DNA from: Symbiodinium microadriaticum
Taxonomy: Eukaryota > Sar > Dinophyceae > Suessiales > Symbiodiniaceae
Assembly (NCBI GenBank): GCA_001939145.1
Contig: LSRX01000368.1
Span: forward strand, 473,066-537,065
Direction of reading: 5' to 3'
Length of the DNA: 64,000 bases
The notes under the pieces: generated by a model
Database searches by the model: none
The model's input: the letters and a program-made list of their open reading frames with translations, nothing else
Told to the model about the DNA's origin: nothing
Part shown: positions 31,562 to 41,747 of the stretch, piece after piece
How the letters are laid out: each line of letters starts with the position of its first letter
How positions within the stretch are numbered: position 1 is the stretch's first letter
Position numbers and translations under genes: made by a program

Positions 31562-32176
31562 GTGGCCATTCTAGTCGCACTGCATTCGCATGTCAGAGTT
31601 CTGACTATTCTTGGACGACTAGGTTTGTTCGGGCGACCGATCATCGAGGAGCCAAGCACTAGCCAGGCACCAGCCAAGCTCAGACAAGGCCCCGTCACTG
31701 TGATCACTGTGAGATCTAGCAACTGGTCTCGTAGGCTGCTGGGAATGCACGTCTCCATAACTTCCGAGACTATTCCAGGGAAACTCCAGGGAATCTCCAA
31801 TTCGCGAAAAGTATTAATTAGCGCTGGCGCCGCTTGCCCAACATCGGCTGCTTTGGAAGACCTTCCAGTGGTTCTTTGGTGCGGCGCTCGCTCTCATAAA
31901 TGCACGTCACCCGACCTGCAAAAGACACATGTCGAACTCCTGGACGACGGTCCATGCAAGATCGAGAGTCCTGGCCAAACCGACCACGAACTTCGGAGAC
32001 TGGGCCTAAGTTCAGGCCAGCAATGGGCCAAAATTGAACAACCACCGTCAACAGTAACTCATAGTACTACAGTGCATCCCAGATTCCAGCACAGCTCGGG
32101 TCTTCAGCCATGCATCCCAAAGGCTGTCGCTGTATCGGATCACGAGATGCTCCTCAGCGAAACAACTTCGGACTGA
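31562..32176 (+). CDS. Uncharacterised long open frame
   Basis: At 204 codons this is the longest open frame here not caused by simple repeats. It begins with GTG, so it may be an internal exon or start elsewhere. Composition is mixed, with ordinary codon use and no obvious membrane segment or motif. It lies between the two minus-strand candidates, on the opposite strand. Real coding or antisense chance cannot be settled from sequence alone. Confidence 0.35.
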   Translation: MAILVALHSHVRVLTILGRLGLFGRPIIEEPSTSQAPAKLRQGPVTVITVRSSNWSRRLLGMHVSITSETIPGKLQGISNSRKVLISAGAACPTSAALEDLPVVLWCGARSHKCTSPDLQKTHVELLDDGPCKIESPGQTDHELRRLGLSSGQQWAKIEQPPSTVTHSTTVHPRFQHSSGLQPCIPKAVAVSDHEMLLSETTSD

Positions 32177-32200
32177 ATTTTTGGCTTCGTGACTTCCACA

Positions 32201-32564
32201 CTACCTCCACCCAACGTCCTGATGCCACCAAGCTGCAGGAACCGTCGCCCTCGAGAGATACTTCTCGACCATCCGAGCTCGTCTCTCGGACTCCACCTTT
32301 CGTCTGAACTCCTGGATCTGCTCTGCACGCCGTGCAGCCTCCTCGGCTTCAGTGAGTCGAGGCGGAGCACGGCTGGGCGATCGAGACCTGCATGGGGGGG
32401 CATACAAAAGTTGAGGCAGTAGAACCCATTCGGATCCGCCTCGGACGCTGTCGTCGCTCAAGCCGCCGTTGGCGATAGCGATACCCCTTCTGGACTGCGT
32501 CGTCCATCCAATCGGCTTCGCCAAGATCAAGATCGTCCCAGGCGGTGTCCCATGAAGCCACCAT
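32201..32564 (-). pseudogene. Small charged protein gene with an apparent frameshift
   Basis: An ATG in strong context (GAAGCCATGG) opens a frame reading MVASWDTAWDDLDLGEADWM, followed by an arginine-rich stretch. At a run of seven C (minus strand, 32394-32400) the coding signal moves to another frame, which reads RSRSPSRAPPRLTEAEEAAR and on as a charged, coiled-coil-like helix to a stop at 32201. A one-base change in the run would account for the shift. An assembly error, a true frameshift and a very short intron are all possible. The product is unknown; the SR-rich and charged-helix layout is common in nuclear RNA-binding proteins, but that is only suggestive. Confidence 0.4.
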
Positions 32565-32579
32565 GGCTTCAAAGAGCCT

Positions 32580-33540
32580 AGACTGAGCCTAGCCTATGCC
32601 TGCACTACTCCTGCCCTATACTCCTGCTCCTGCGATATGCCTGCTGTCTGTGTTGCTATGCTGGTCAGGCTGGAAACTGGCTGGAACGTTGCTAGCGAAC
32701 CCCAGCCCGGCTTTCAATCACAAGACTGGCATGACTCTGCATAGCCCCCGCGATGGCTTGAAAACTGCAAGAGGACAGCGGCACACGGTCAACCGACACA
32801 AACTCCAGACAACAGGGCACTCCCATCGCAATCAGACCGAGATACCCCTGCCTCTGATGCCACACCGTAGTCTCCTTTGGCCTTTGCTTCGTTTCGCACA
32901 CTCGGCGGCACCTGCGAGACATGAAGAGTCCACTACGTAGCTAACGTCTTGGGGTGCCCCCCGCCTCGTGAACCCCATTCACCGACGCCCAAGCATTTGC
33001 CTGCCGTAAGTGTGATGTTAGGATTCTGTAGAAATCTGTCTCTGCAGTTGTGCCTGCGTAAGGCTCGTGTGCCGAGGAGATTGCAAGGCTCCATTGGAGA
33101 AGTCGTACCAAACTGAGTTTCCCAGCTTTGGCGCATGTTTCAAAACCGACACTTGACACACAGGTGCTGCACTGGTGCTGCCCAGCAACAGTCATGGCGG
33201 CTCTTTTTGCCGTAGTTTCGGTAGAGCACGGTCCAACCCATCGTGCCCCAGTGGATTGGCTGCTCTACCTTCCCTACCTGTACTAGCTGCCGCTTCAACG
33301 TAATAGGTGCTGTTTGCTTCACGGCTCCATGAGGTGCATGACTTTTGTGACACTTGTGAATGTGCCTCCGGCCTAAGGGCGACCAAAGACTGACCAAAGT
33401 ATGCTGCTGGTACTCCGCCAGTGTGCCGGGCCACTGCCGGGCCGTTGTCTTTCTGCTCATGCTTCTGGACAAAACTTGGACAAACTTCAGAGCCACCTAT
33501 GACAAACTGGCGACGAAGTTTTCAATGCGCATCTGATCAG
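32580..33540. other. Repeat-poor span without a chosen gene
   Basis: Overlapping open frames on both strands (plus 32596-32940; minus 32941-33496) have no recognisable motif. No telomere-like motifs occur. Confidence 0.3.
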
Positions 33541-33553
33541 CAAAAGCCACCCA

Positions 33554-33657
33554 AAAATAATGTATATTCGACCCCCCTCGTTATACATTAATCCCTGCCC
33601 GGGCCTGGAAATGTATGAGCGCAAATGCCGTACGGGGGCCCTGAATATACATTCTTA
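33554..33657. mobile_element. Family F inverted repeat, copy 2
   Basis: AATGTATATTCGACCCCCC near the left and CCCTGAATATACATTCTTAG at the right, with extra inner ATGTAT inverted motifs. Confidence 0.55.
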
Positions 33658-33905
33658 GGCGTGGCCCTGGGTTGGGGTTTTTAGGGTTTAGGTTTAGGTG
33701 TAATCATGGCTTAAGATGGTCTACGGTTTATAAGGGGTTCAGCCAATGTTCGAGAAGCCTGTCACGAGGAGGGTGCCGACTGGTTGAGCCCAAACCGTAG
33801 ACCTTCAACCACTAAACTTAAACCATAACCCTAAACCCTGAAAACCCTAAACCCTAAAACCCTAAACCCTAAACTCCTAAACCCCAAAGGGGGGCTAAAC
33901 CAAAG

Positions 33906-33975
33906 TTTGCGGTTCGGAGTCTTGGGTGGAGGGCTTCGGGGCTTCGGCACGTCTGGGTCGAGATTCCCAGCAGAT
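33906..33975 (+). CDS. Candidate exon with a canonical donor between inverted telomere arrays
   Basis: CCCTAAA repeats end upstream. The 70-bp piece follows CCAAAG, reads FAVRSLGWRASGLRHVWVEI, then PSR, and meets GTAAGT exactly where TTTAGGG-like sequence begins. It is the clearest example of the repeat-exon-repeat pattern. No family is recognised. Confidence 0.45.
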
Positions 33976-34080
33976 GTAAGTTCGGGTTTAGTGTTTAGGG
34001 TTGAGGGTTTGCGGGTAGGGTAGGGCTTTTCTTGTTAATTTCTCTCTTGTGCATCTCCCTACCTCTCCGGAAACCGAAGG

Positions 34081-34175
34081 GCTAGCCACAAGATGCTGAA
34101 CTACGGAAAGCTAAGCGAGCCCCTACAGAAAGATGTCTGTCTTGGGATCGAGCGTGGGGAATTTGAGGGTCTTTA
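34081..34175 (+). CDS. Candidate exon
   Basis: The frame reads ASHKMLNYGKLSEPLQKDVC, then LGIERGEFEGL and a stop. The composition is natural. TTTAGGG motifs occur on both sides; splice sites are unclear. Confidence 0.3.
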
Positions 34176-34341
34176 GTTGTGACTTTCTCAATGAGTGGCT
34201 TCAGAGTTTAGGGCGTTTTAGGTGTTAGGGTTTAGGGTTTTCGGGTTTAGGGTGTTAGTGTTTTAGAGGGTTTAGGGTTTTAGGGCGTGTAGGAATCTCG
34301 TGCATCGACCTTCGGTGAATGTCACTCTGACAGAAGGTCCC

Positions 34342-34450
34342 CTAAACCCTAAACCCTAAACCCCTAACCCCTAAAACCCTAAACCCTAAACCCTAACCCC
34401 TAAACCCAAAACCCAAAACCCCTAAACCCTAAACTCCTAAACCCTAAACC
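34342..34450 (-). repeat. CCCTAAA array
   Basis: C-strand units with CCCCTAA variants, ending at a GC-rich core. Confidence 0.9.
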
Positions 34451-34458
34451 GCTCACAG

Positions 34459-34531
34459 CACCGAGGTGCCCAATAGGCGCCAGCCACGCTTCGAGCGCCT
34501 TTCCCGCCTTCGGCACAAGGGAAAGGCAGGC
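34459..34531 (+). CDS. Candidate mini-exon between inverted telomere arrays
   Basis: Follows GCTCACAG and ends near GTGTAG. Frames include STEVPNRRQPRFERLSRLRH. More than one frame and both strands are open because of the GC content. Confidence 0.25.
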
Positions 34532-34556
34532 GTGTAGGGTTTAGGGTTCAGGGTTT

Positions 34557-34650
34557 ACCCATAGGCCCCGAAGTAGTTCAATTTTGGGATTACCTTTTTG
34601 GATTCTAAATATGAACCATAAAAAGGAACTACTTAGGAGCCTATAGGTAG
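34557..34650 (-). mobile_element. Family A element, copy 5
   Basis: TACCCATAGGCCCCGAAGTA on the left and GGAACTACTTAGGAGCCTAT with AGGTA on the right, inside TTTAGGG-like sequence. Confidence 0.9.
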
Positions 34651-34715
34651 GGTTTAGGGTTTAGGGTTTAGGTTTTACAACACCCGCGACCCCAAATGTG
34701 TTTTTTTTAAAGCTA

Positions 34716-34817
34716 GGATAGTTCTCTAGAGTGGGGTCCCTCAGGGGGTCCTTTTTCCAAAACTGCTATGCTAATTCTTGGGGACCAACGAAAGGGGCAA
34801 GTCTTTAGAGAACTACC
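34716..34817. mobile_element. Family B element, copy 4
   Basis: GGATAGTTCTCTAGAG on the left and CTTTAGAGAACTACC on the right. Confidence 0.75.
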
Positions 34818-34819
34818 TA

Positions 34820-36389
34820 TATGTAAGGACTAGAGTTGGTTGGGACCGTCAGGAGGGTTGGGCGGGTGCACGGCACGATAATATAAGAGGTCGGACTAAT
34901 TGCTGATACTAGTCCCTTATACTTGCCTTATAAGTATACTGGGTTTAGGGTTTAGGGATACTGTAACATCCCCCCCAAGAAACGCTCAAGTTGGGTTGGA
35001 GGGGGCGGGTGCTAGCAATGTAGATGGCAATGATGACATGAAATTCTGAAATGTCATCGCGACAGTCGTATATACATATATAAATGCAAAATATCACCAT
35101 CAAAACCGCATAATGATCATAATCATAACATGAGTAATCATACCGATTTTAGCATAACGGCAATTTGACCTTTGTATCTTCATAATTATTCATAACAGTC
35201 AGAACGGTAGTGTTACTTTTATGCATGAAGGGCCTCCCTTCTCTACTCCCCTTTCCAAGATAAGCAGACCTTTGTCAAATACAGATTCCTTAAACAAAAA
35301 CTAACGAAAAGCCATACCTGGACACCCCAAAGTATGTAGAATAATGGCCTGCTATGGGTGTTGGGCCATGATGTTGTCGACTGTTGGGGCTTCAGGTAGC
35401 CCCCAGCAACGACGAACAAAGGAGCCAAGAGCCGTATAACCCCGGCCTCGTAAGTTTGAGCGCGCTTGGCCTGCCAGCTGGCTAGCAGTGCCTCCAGGAC
35501 AAAAAAAACATCCAGGGTTTCTGAAGTTTAGGGTTTAGGGGTTTGGGGTTGAGGGTTGAGTTGAGGGCTTCAAGTTTAGGGCTTGGGGTTGCTGAGGTTT
35601 GGGGCTTAGGGCTGCTAGGGTGTGGGGTTTAGGGTACACAGGCTTCTATAAGGCCTAAAGGGCCTCATAGGGTTTCATCACTCCTTTATACGGTTTCAGA
35701 TAACTAGGGGTACCTTTTTTTGGGGGATCTTCGTGTGAAGGCTCCTATTGGTTAGTTCTGCATGAAGGCTCTCTATTTTCTGCGAGCCTCATTTACCCCT
35801 CAACAACGGGCTCCCTTGCATATCTGTCATAGACCGTCAAGCATGTAGGCTGCCAGGGATTTCTATACGGAGGCTGCATTTGGGTCGCCTACGTTCCAAA
35901 TCTCCCACAACCCTGTTCGCAGTTGCTAGTAGGCACTTCGGCTCTAGAATAGAGGGTGGTTCCGGAGGGCTGGGAAGGCTTTGGGGCACGGCTTTTGAAG
36001 GCTTGGGAAGGACTGACTCTCGAGGGCTTTATGCAGTTCTTGCGTGTTTTTGGGCCTTTTTTTGGAGGGGAGGAGCTTAAGTTTGCTGAGCTTATAGTAG
36101 GTGCAAAGGACCACAGATTCAGGAAACTGAAACGGCTCTGTATGTTAGCGTCCCTTCGCAGGTTCCCCTTATGTCCTCTTGTGACTCTTGTGGCAAGAAT
36201 CCTCGAAAACGGGCCCTTACTTAACGCCCTCCTCCTTCTCCTCCTCCTCCTCCTCCGATTATTACTACTACTGCTGCTACTACTACTACTACTACTACTA
36301 CTACGACGACGACGACGACGACGACGACGACTGCAACGACGACGACGACGACTGCAACGACTAGTACGACGACGACGACGACTACTACT

Positions 36390-36434
<45 letters not shown>

Positions 36435-37190
36435 ATGAGGTTGATGATTCTTATGATGATGACGATGATGATGATGATGATGACGATGATGATTATGAGG
36501 TTGATGATTCTTATGATGATGACGATGATGATGATGATGATGACGACGATGGTGATGATGAATCTTGCTTCTTGTCTCTTCGTAACCCAGAGAAGGCTGA
36601 CACCGGCCTGTTTCTGCAACTGCCATGCCCGATGCTGACTGGCCTGGGGTATTAAGGGCTATTCGTAACTCGGGTTTTGGCGAACTGAACCCTGGAGTGC
36701 CTAGGCCTAGGCGCCGTCTTATCCTTCGTGAACGGAGCCTGAACCAGGTACCACTAATATCCCAATGAGAAAAACACAACCATACAATGGGATGGCTGAT
36801 GGGCAACTCGGTCTCTGGAGCGGCCTATACTAGTACCTTTAGCGTCGGCTTCCAGACGTCCGTAGTTTTTGCGGTTGGCCTACAGGGTTTAGGGTTTTTG
36901 TAGGGTTCAGGGTTGACAGGACGCTAGCAGGCTTACAGGGTCTAGGGCTCTCTAAGCTGAGGGTTCAAAGCTGCAGGCAGCTCGGATTTGAAGCAAGGGG
37001 CTCAAGAGACTCGACTTTTCGTTCAATCCATCCAAACTCCTCTCTCCCGTAGGTACACTCCTGATAGTCTCATAGATTAGGTTTTAGGGTTCAGGTATAC
37101 TCCTTCTAGATAACCCTAAAGCCTCAGCGCTATCACCATCCCTAAACCCCAAACCGGGGGTGGTGGAGTTACGGCAGTTAGGGGTCTTGA
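34820..37190. other. Span with a large triplet repeat and no assigned gene
   Basis: The region 34.98-35.25 kb is AT-rich and plain. TTTAGGG-like motifs cluster at 35.52-35.64 kb. The stretch 35.88-36.23 kb has a protein-like plus frame (35956-36230) that runs into the triplet repeat; I do not call it. Confidence 0.4.
36233..36560. repeat. Compound CTC/CTA/CGA/GAT triplet repeat with a 60-bp duplication
   Basis: Four triplet types follow each other. A 60-bp unit containing ATTATGAGGTTGATGATTC occurs twice in tandem (about 36427-36546). It gives poly-His, poly-Met and poly-Val frames. Confidence 0.95.
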
Positions 37191-37194
37191 GGTC

Positions 37195-37384
37195 CCCAAC
37201 CCCAAACCCTAAACCCTATACCCTACAAACCCTAAACCCCAAACCCTAGACCATAAACCCTACAAACTCTAAACTCCAAACCCTAAACCCCAAACCCTAC
37301 AACCCCCCCAAACCCTAGACCCTAAACCCTAAATACTAAGCCTTAAACTCCAAACCCTAACCCCTAAACCCCAGACCCTAACCT
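37195..37384 (-). repeat. Degenerate CCCTAAA tract
   Basis: C-strand units with CCCCAAA, CCCTACA and CTCTAAA variants. A 50-bp GC-rich core and G-strand motifs follow (37442-37560). Confidence 0.9.
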
Positions 37385-37844
37385 ACCCTGGTGCTTGCAT
37401 TCTCCGGTCCTAGAGCTGCAGCGCGTTCTTCCGGACAACCGGCTTAGGGCTTATAGGGGGTTTATATGGGTTTCTAGGGTTTATAGGGGTAAACTAGGTT
37501 TCGGGTTAAGGGTTTGGGGTTTACAGGGGTTTATAGTGTTTATAGGGCTTATAGGGTTTGCAAGGGTTAAGGGTTTGGGGTGGGGCATGATGTAAAAGCT
37601 TTGCAGTGACTGGTTATGGTCCGGTATACCCCTACAAGATGTAAGCACGCACTACCCTACACTCTGACCCCTCCAGGATCTTGGGTTTAAGGCTTTGGAA
37701 GCTCTACTCCCTGAAACCCTGAAACTCCCCGAAACGCATCCCAAGCTCGAAAGACCTCTAAGCTCCGACTGCTCCGCCCCTCCAATCCAGAGAGTACCGG
37801 GATGCCCTAAACAGTCAGCAGCTAAGGGTGTAGGACTTAGGCAG

Positions 37845-37944
37845 CCTGCAATCCAAAGCCACTGACACGAGATCGTCAGGCTTCATGGTACAACTTGCGG
37901 CAACCAAATCCTGCTATGAGGGTTGGCATGTCGAGGCTGGCTAG
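37845..37944 (+). CDS. Candidate exon
   Basis: Follows CTTAGGCAG and reads LQSKATDTRSSGFMVQLAAT, then KSCYEGWHVEAG and a stop. Natural composition in a repeat-poor stretch. No family is recognised. Confidence 0.3.
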
Positions 37945-38218
37945 GCTTCAAAGATGCTCGTGTTCAACACTAGCCTTTCGTCTGGCCTGGGTCGGCGTTG
38001 TGCCCGGGGTGGAGGAAACCTGGATCCATCCCCACTGGCTTGAAAAGGGCCGTTGCTGCGTCTTCTAGACACTCAGCCGCTTCGCTGGCGATGAAACTCG
38101 TGCGAGTTCACTGCCATGGCTGCGGAGGTCACAGTCGCATTGCGAATCCGAGAGCAGGCCAAAGCCATGAAGTGACATCATTTTTGGTGACAGCATGGCG
38201 CTCTTGACAGACAGATGA

Positions 38219-38438
38219 ATGTCGGTGCTGTTGTATACCTATAGGCTCCTAAGTAGTTCCTTTTTTATTGTTCATATTTAGAATCCTACAAGGTAATCCC
38301 AAAAAGGAACTACTTCGGGGCCTATGGGTAGGCCTCAGAGATGACCTTTCTGCAGCCCCCACGTCTTGGCCACAGCGAAGGCTGGGCTCGCAGAGGGCCG
38401 TGCGCGGCCTGTTTGTCGAGAGCCTTCGAATCAAGTAG
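38219..38438 (+). CDS. Candidate small gene or exon pair interrupted by family A copy 6
   Basis: An ATG at 38219 opens MSVLLYTY, which reaches ATAG/GCTCC in the element. Removing 38245-38338 (end GCCTCAG) joins it in frame to RDDLSAAPTSWPQRRLGSQR, then AVRGLFVESLRIK and a stop at 38436. A stop lies just upstream of the ATG, so the first part may be a true start or an exon with an unseen acceptor. Confidence 0.35.
38236..38330 (+). mobile_element. Family A element, copy 6, introner-like
   Basis: TACCTATAGGCTCCTAAGTA on the left and GGAACTACTTCGGGGCCTAT with GGGTA on the right. TA occurs at both outer ends, as with a TA target site. Confidence 0.95.
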
Positions 38439-38666
38439 AAGACCCCGGAGTAAACGAGCGATAAAAACACCCAGAAAGTCCTAAGCCAGAATAAACCCTA
38501 AACCCTAAACCCTAGAATATAACGGAACAACGAACAAACGGCACAGATGCGATCAAAGCTGCAAGCTCCTCGGCCATGGCAAGGACGTCCTCGACATCCT
38601 GTGGGCAACGCGGGTCTTGACAGCTTGGGGTTTAGGCCTCAAGGTCCGCAGGTTCCATGTATTGAA

Positions 38667-38667
38667 G

Positions 38668-38694
<27 letters not shown>
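38667..38694. repeat. (TA)n microsatellite
   Basis: Pure TA run. Confidence 0.95.
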
Positions 38695-38698
<4 letters not shown>

Positions 38699-38759
38699 TG
38701 CCGATTTCTTGATCTATCCCGAAACACTACTCCAGGTTTCAAAAATATCCCAAAACCCA

Positions 38760-39940
38760 TGTAAGTAGCTGGTAAACCTTAAACCCGGAATCCTAAACCC
38801 AACCCGAAACGCTGAACCCCAAATCCAATGGTCTGCTTTCCACTTTACCTCCACGAGACACTTTTGCACGATTCGAACGCGCGGCTTAGGGTTTGAAGGG
38901 TCAAGCCTTACTCTAGAGTTTGCAAGCCTAAACACCTGTATAAAACGCCTATAGACCCTTTCAAAACCCCCGTCTAAACAAGCGTGAAGCCGATAAGTAA
39001 AGACGGCCCAAGCCTGCAAGTGCCGCAGCTTCGTTTGCAGGTTTCCTCCCGGGCCCGCGTGGACACTTGGAGCCTGGCAAACAAAAACAAAAACGAAGGA
39101 CACTTGTGAAGTTAGGGGTTGATAAGGCCGGCAGGGTGTAGGTTTGGGGCTCAAGGGATAGCCAGAGAAAGGATCCGAGACGTAGTCACAACTCCAAGAT
39201 GGGCTCGGCTAACGTTTTCTAGGATCGTGGGTGGTGGTGGGAGTAGTCGTGGCTATACCAAGATGTATAGTTGTGCTTCGTGTAGATATACCCAGCAGCC
39301 GCATCCCCGTCCTGCTACTGCACCATTCGTATCGTGTCTGCGACGCAGTTTTGTCATTGCTTCGGTGTTGGCTATGGCTATGTCTGCAAATCGCGAACTC
39401 TGCCGAACTACTTTGCTGTGCACTGCTCCTGTACCGAAGGTAGTTAGTTCCCGGAACACTAAACCCTACACCCAGGACCTTGAACCTTGAAGCTCTTCAC
39501 CGAAAAGTCTAGACCACAACATTAACTCATAAGTAAACAGCAAAACCTACAAACCCACAGGCTTGACTGCTCAAGTCCCTTCAAAGGATTTAGGTCCCTC
39601 ATGTCTTGGATGATATACAGGCCACGGACGATCCTGGGTCACCCAACTCGCAGAGGATGTAGGGGAGACACCATCGTGACGGATGTAGAGTCCCCCCCCC
39701 CAGCTTGTGAACATCCTAAACCCTAAACCATCTTGGCACTTTGCAAATGAACAACTTCCGCTCCGATGACGACCCTGGCCTCTACTTCCACACTCGCCAT
39801 CGCAGCGAGATCGTTCCATGCACATGAATTTGAGGCTTCACGGTGTTAGGCTCTAGAGCTCAGGGCTTTAGTCTCGGGCTTCAGGTTCGGGCTTTATACG
39901 GTGCAGGGCTTTGGGAGGAGTTAGGGTGCAGGATTTTAAT
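38760..39940. other. Span without an assigned gene
   Basis: The region 39.17-39.47 kb has a long plus frame (39119-39490) and other overlapping frames without recognisable motifs. Telomere-like motifs are sparse. Confidence 0.3.
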
Positions 39941-39945
39941 GGGGC

Positions 39946-40158
39946 TTGTATGGGCTTGGTGCGGAAGTTTTCCTTCGGAACAAGGGCCTCGCAAGGAAGA
40001 GGGTGTTTCGACTCAACAAAGCAGAACAGGACTCCTTTCAAAGATTCTATAACCGGTTCTGTCAGGGTTCCGATCGGCGATACTATACAGCTTCTATGGC
40101 AGGGGGCCTCAAAGATCGAAATAGGGATCCGGGGGACATGCTTGATTTCTTGACTTGA
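39946..40158 (+). CDS. Uncharacterised coding-like frame
   Basis: Seventy codons are open and natural in composition: EVFLRNKGLARKRVFRLNKA, then EQDSFQRFYNRFCQGSDRRY and an acidic end (GDMLDFLT, stop). It begins with TTG, so the true 5' boundary is unknown. Basic and aromatic-rich; no family is recognised. Overlapping frames are shadows. Confidence 0.4.
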   Translation: MYGLGAEVFLRNKGLARKRVFRLNKAEQDSFQRFYNRFCQGSDRRYYTASMAGGLKDRNRDPGDMLDFLT

Positions 40159-40321
40159 GTGAGTACATCAAGGAACCCTCAGCCGAACATGAGCAATTAA
40201 GAGGCTTCAGTTGCTCGACTTGCATTTGCGGGATGTGCTTTGTTGGGCAAGAACTGTGCTGAATGCCCATGGTCCGCTCTGAGACAGACATCAACTTCCC
40301 GCGGACCCAAAACCTGTAGCC

Positions 40322-40416
40322 CTACCTGGGCATCCAAAAACCTACGGTTTTAGGGGTTATTCCTTCAAATTAAAGGGTCATAACCTACTATTTTGTAGGG
40401 TTTGGGGATACAGGTA
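40322..40416 (+). mobile_element. Family E element, copy 2
   Basis: CTACCTGGGCATCCAAAAAC through TTTGGGGATACAGGTAG. Near-identical to the reverse complement of 24201-24293. Confidence 0.9.
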
Positions 40417-40419
40417 GAC

Positions 40420-41025
40420 TAACCTTCAACCCTAAACCCTTAAACCCTACACCCTTCAACCTTGAACCCTAGACCCTCGCACCCTAAACCCTAAACCCTT
40501 AAATCCGTAACCAATCCTACACCCTTAAACCCTTAAGCCCTAAACCCTAATCCCCAAACCTGAAACCCTACATAATAAAGCTTCAGGTTTGGAATCTAGT
40601 TTCAGTATACAGCCCCAAACGCCAAAACCTGAAGTACTCGAGTAAAGAAGGTAAGGTCAATACAGTTGGTGTATCTCCTACTTGAGGATCATACTGCTGT
40701 GGGGTTCGGGTTTCGGGTTTCGGGTTTAGGGTTTATTAGAGACTCAAACGGATGCTCTAGGCAACTGACTATTTACCCGATAGCCGTTCCACAAAGCACC
40801 CACAGTCTGGAGTTGGTTCGGCTGGAGAAGGAAACAGCCATGCACCAGAAACCTTAATTAATTCTAAACCCCAAACCCAGCAGCCCTCCCCTAAACCCTA
40901 AACCCAAAGCCCTAAACCCTCATCCTACGGACCCTTCTTTAGAGGAGAACTCAGAAACACATCTCTGATCCCGTGGAAGCCGTGGGTTGCAGCAGGACAG
41001 GGCCTCTGGGTTGAGGGTTTCGGGT
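40420..41025. other. Telomere-like repeats, no gene
   Basis: Degenerate CCCTAAA motifs to 40.57 kb and again at 40.86-40.92 kb. No supported coding sequence. Confidence 0.5.
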
Positions 41026-41026
41026 C

Positions 41027-41135
41027 AAAATAGCCCAAAAGCCTCATGTAGTATGGGTTTAGGGTTTAGGGTTTGGGATTATGGTTTGTGGGCCCAAAAG
41101 CCTTAACATATGAGTCCTTACAGCCTTAGGGCAAC
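41027..41135 (+). mobile_element. Family H element, copy 3, with a telomere-like insert
   Basis: AATAGCCCAAAAGCC on the left and GGGCCCAAAAGCCTTAA with GAGTCCTTACAGCC on the right match copies at 29.6 and 49.3 kb. Between them about 30 bp of TTTAGGG-like sequence (41057-41089) is absent from the other copies. Confidence 0.8.
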
Positions 41136-41258
41136 GCAAGCAGCTCTAGAAAGTGACGCCTAAGTCCTCAGCCCTATGAACCTCTCAGCCGAGGCGCCAA
41201 CGTCCTGAACCTCGCAAACCCTAAACCTGCAAACCTGCGCACCCTGAACGAGTTTTAT

Positions 41259-41372
41259 AGGAACCTGGTTTTAAGAAAGCCTGGGTTTTTGCTAGGGTTC
41301 CTAACATGCATCTTATAGTATATTGGGTTATAGGGCCAGGGTTCCTCAATCAGGTTCCTACATTAGGCTCCA
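41259..41372. mobile_element. Family G inverted-repeat element, copy 2
   Basis: TAGGAACCTGG on the left, then AAGAAAGCCTGGG; CCAGGGTTCCTCAATCAGGT and TCCTA on the right. Confidence 0.65.
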
Positions 41373-41574
41373 AGCCCCAAGCCTCTAAACAATCCCCATG
41401 CCTGCAGATTTCTTCTTAGTTCGTTCTTATTGCATAACATACCCCGAAAACCTATCCAATTCGTAAGGCGCCTATACCCCTCTGAGAAAAGTTTAGGGTT
41501 TAGGGTTTCGGGAGCCGGCATGTCTGCGCGGCTGGTGGCGGTGCGCACCTTGCCATGCCTCCGGCAGACCTGAG

Positions 41575-41747
41575 GACACCCTAAGCCCTAATTAAACCCT
41601 AAGCCCCTAAACCCCTAAACCCTTAAACCCCTAAACCCCTAAACCCCTAACCCCTAAACCCCTAAACCCCTAAACCCTTAAACCCCTAAACCCCTAAACC
41701 CCTAAACCCTTAAACCCCTAAACCCTAAAGCCCCTAAACCCCTAAAC
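41575..41747 (-). repeat. CCCCTAAA array running into a gap
   Basis: Mostly 8-bp C-strand units with regular CCCTTAAA variants. Confidence 0.95.

Noticed and set aside
35889..36806. 305-codon minus-strand frame rich in His, Arg and Ser
   Set aside because: Its length comes from the compound triplet repeat at 36233-36560; the flanks alone are not convincing.
38840..38900. Possible tRNA T-arm (minus strand GCGTTCGAATCGTGC)
   Set aside because: No matching acceptor stem or anticodon arm at the right distances.
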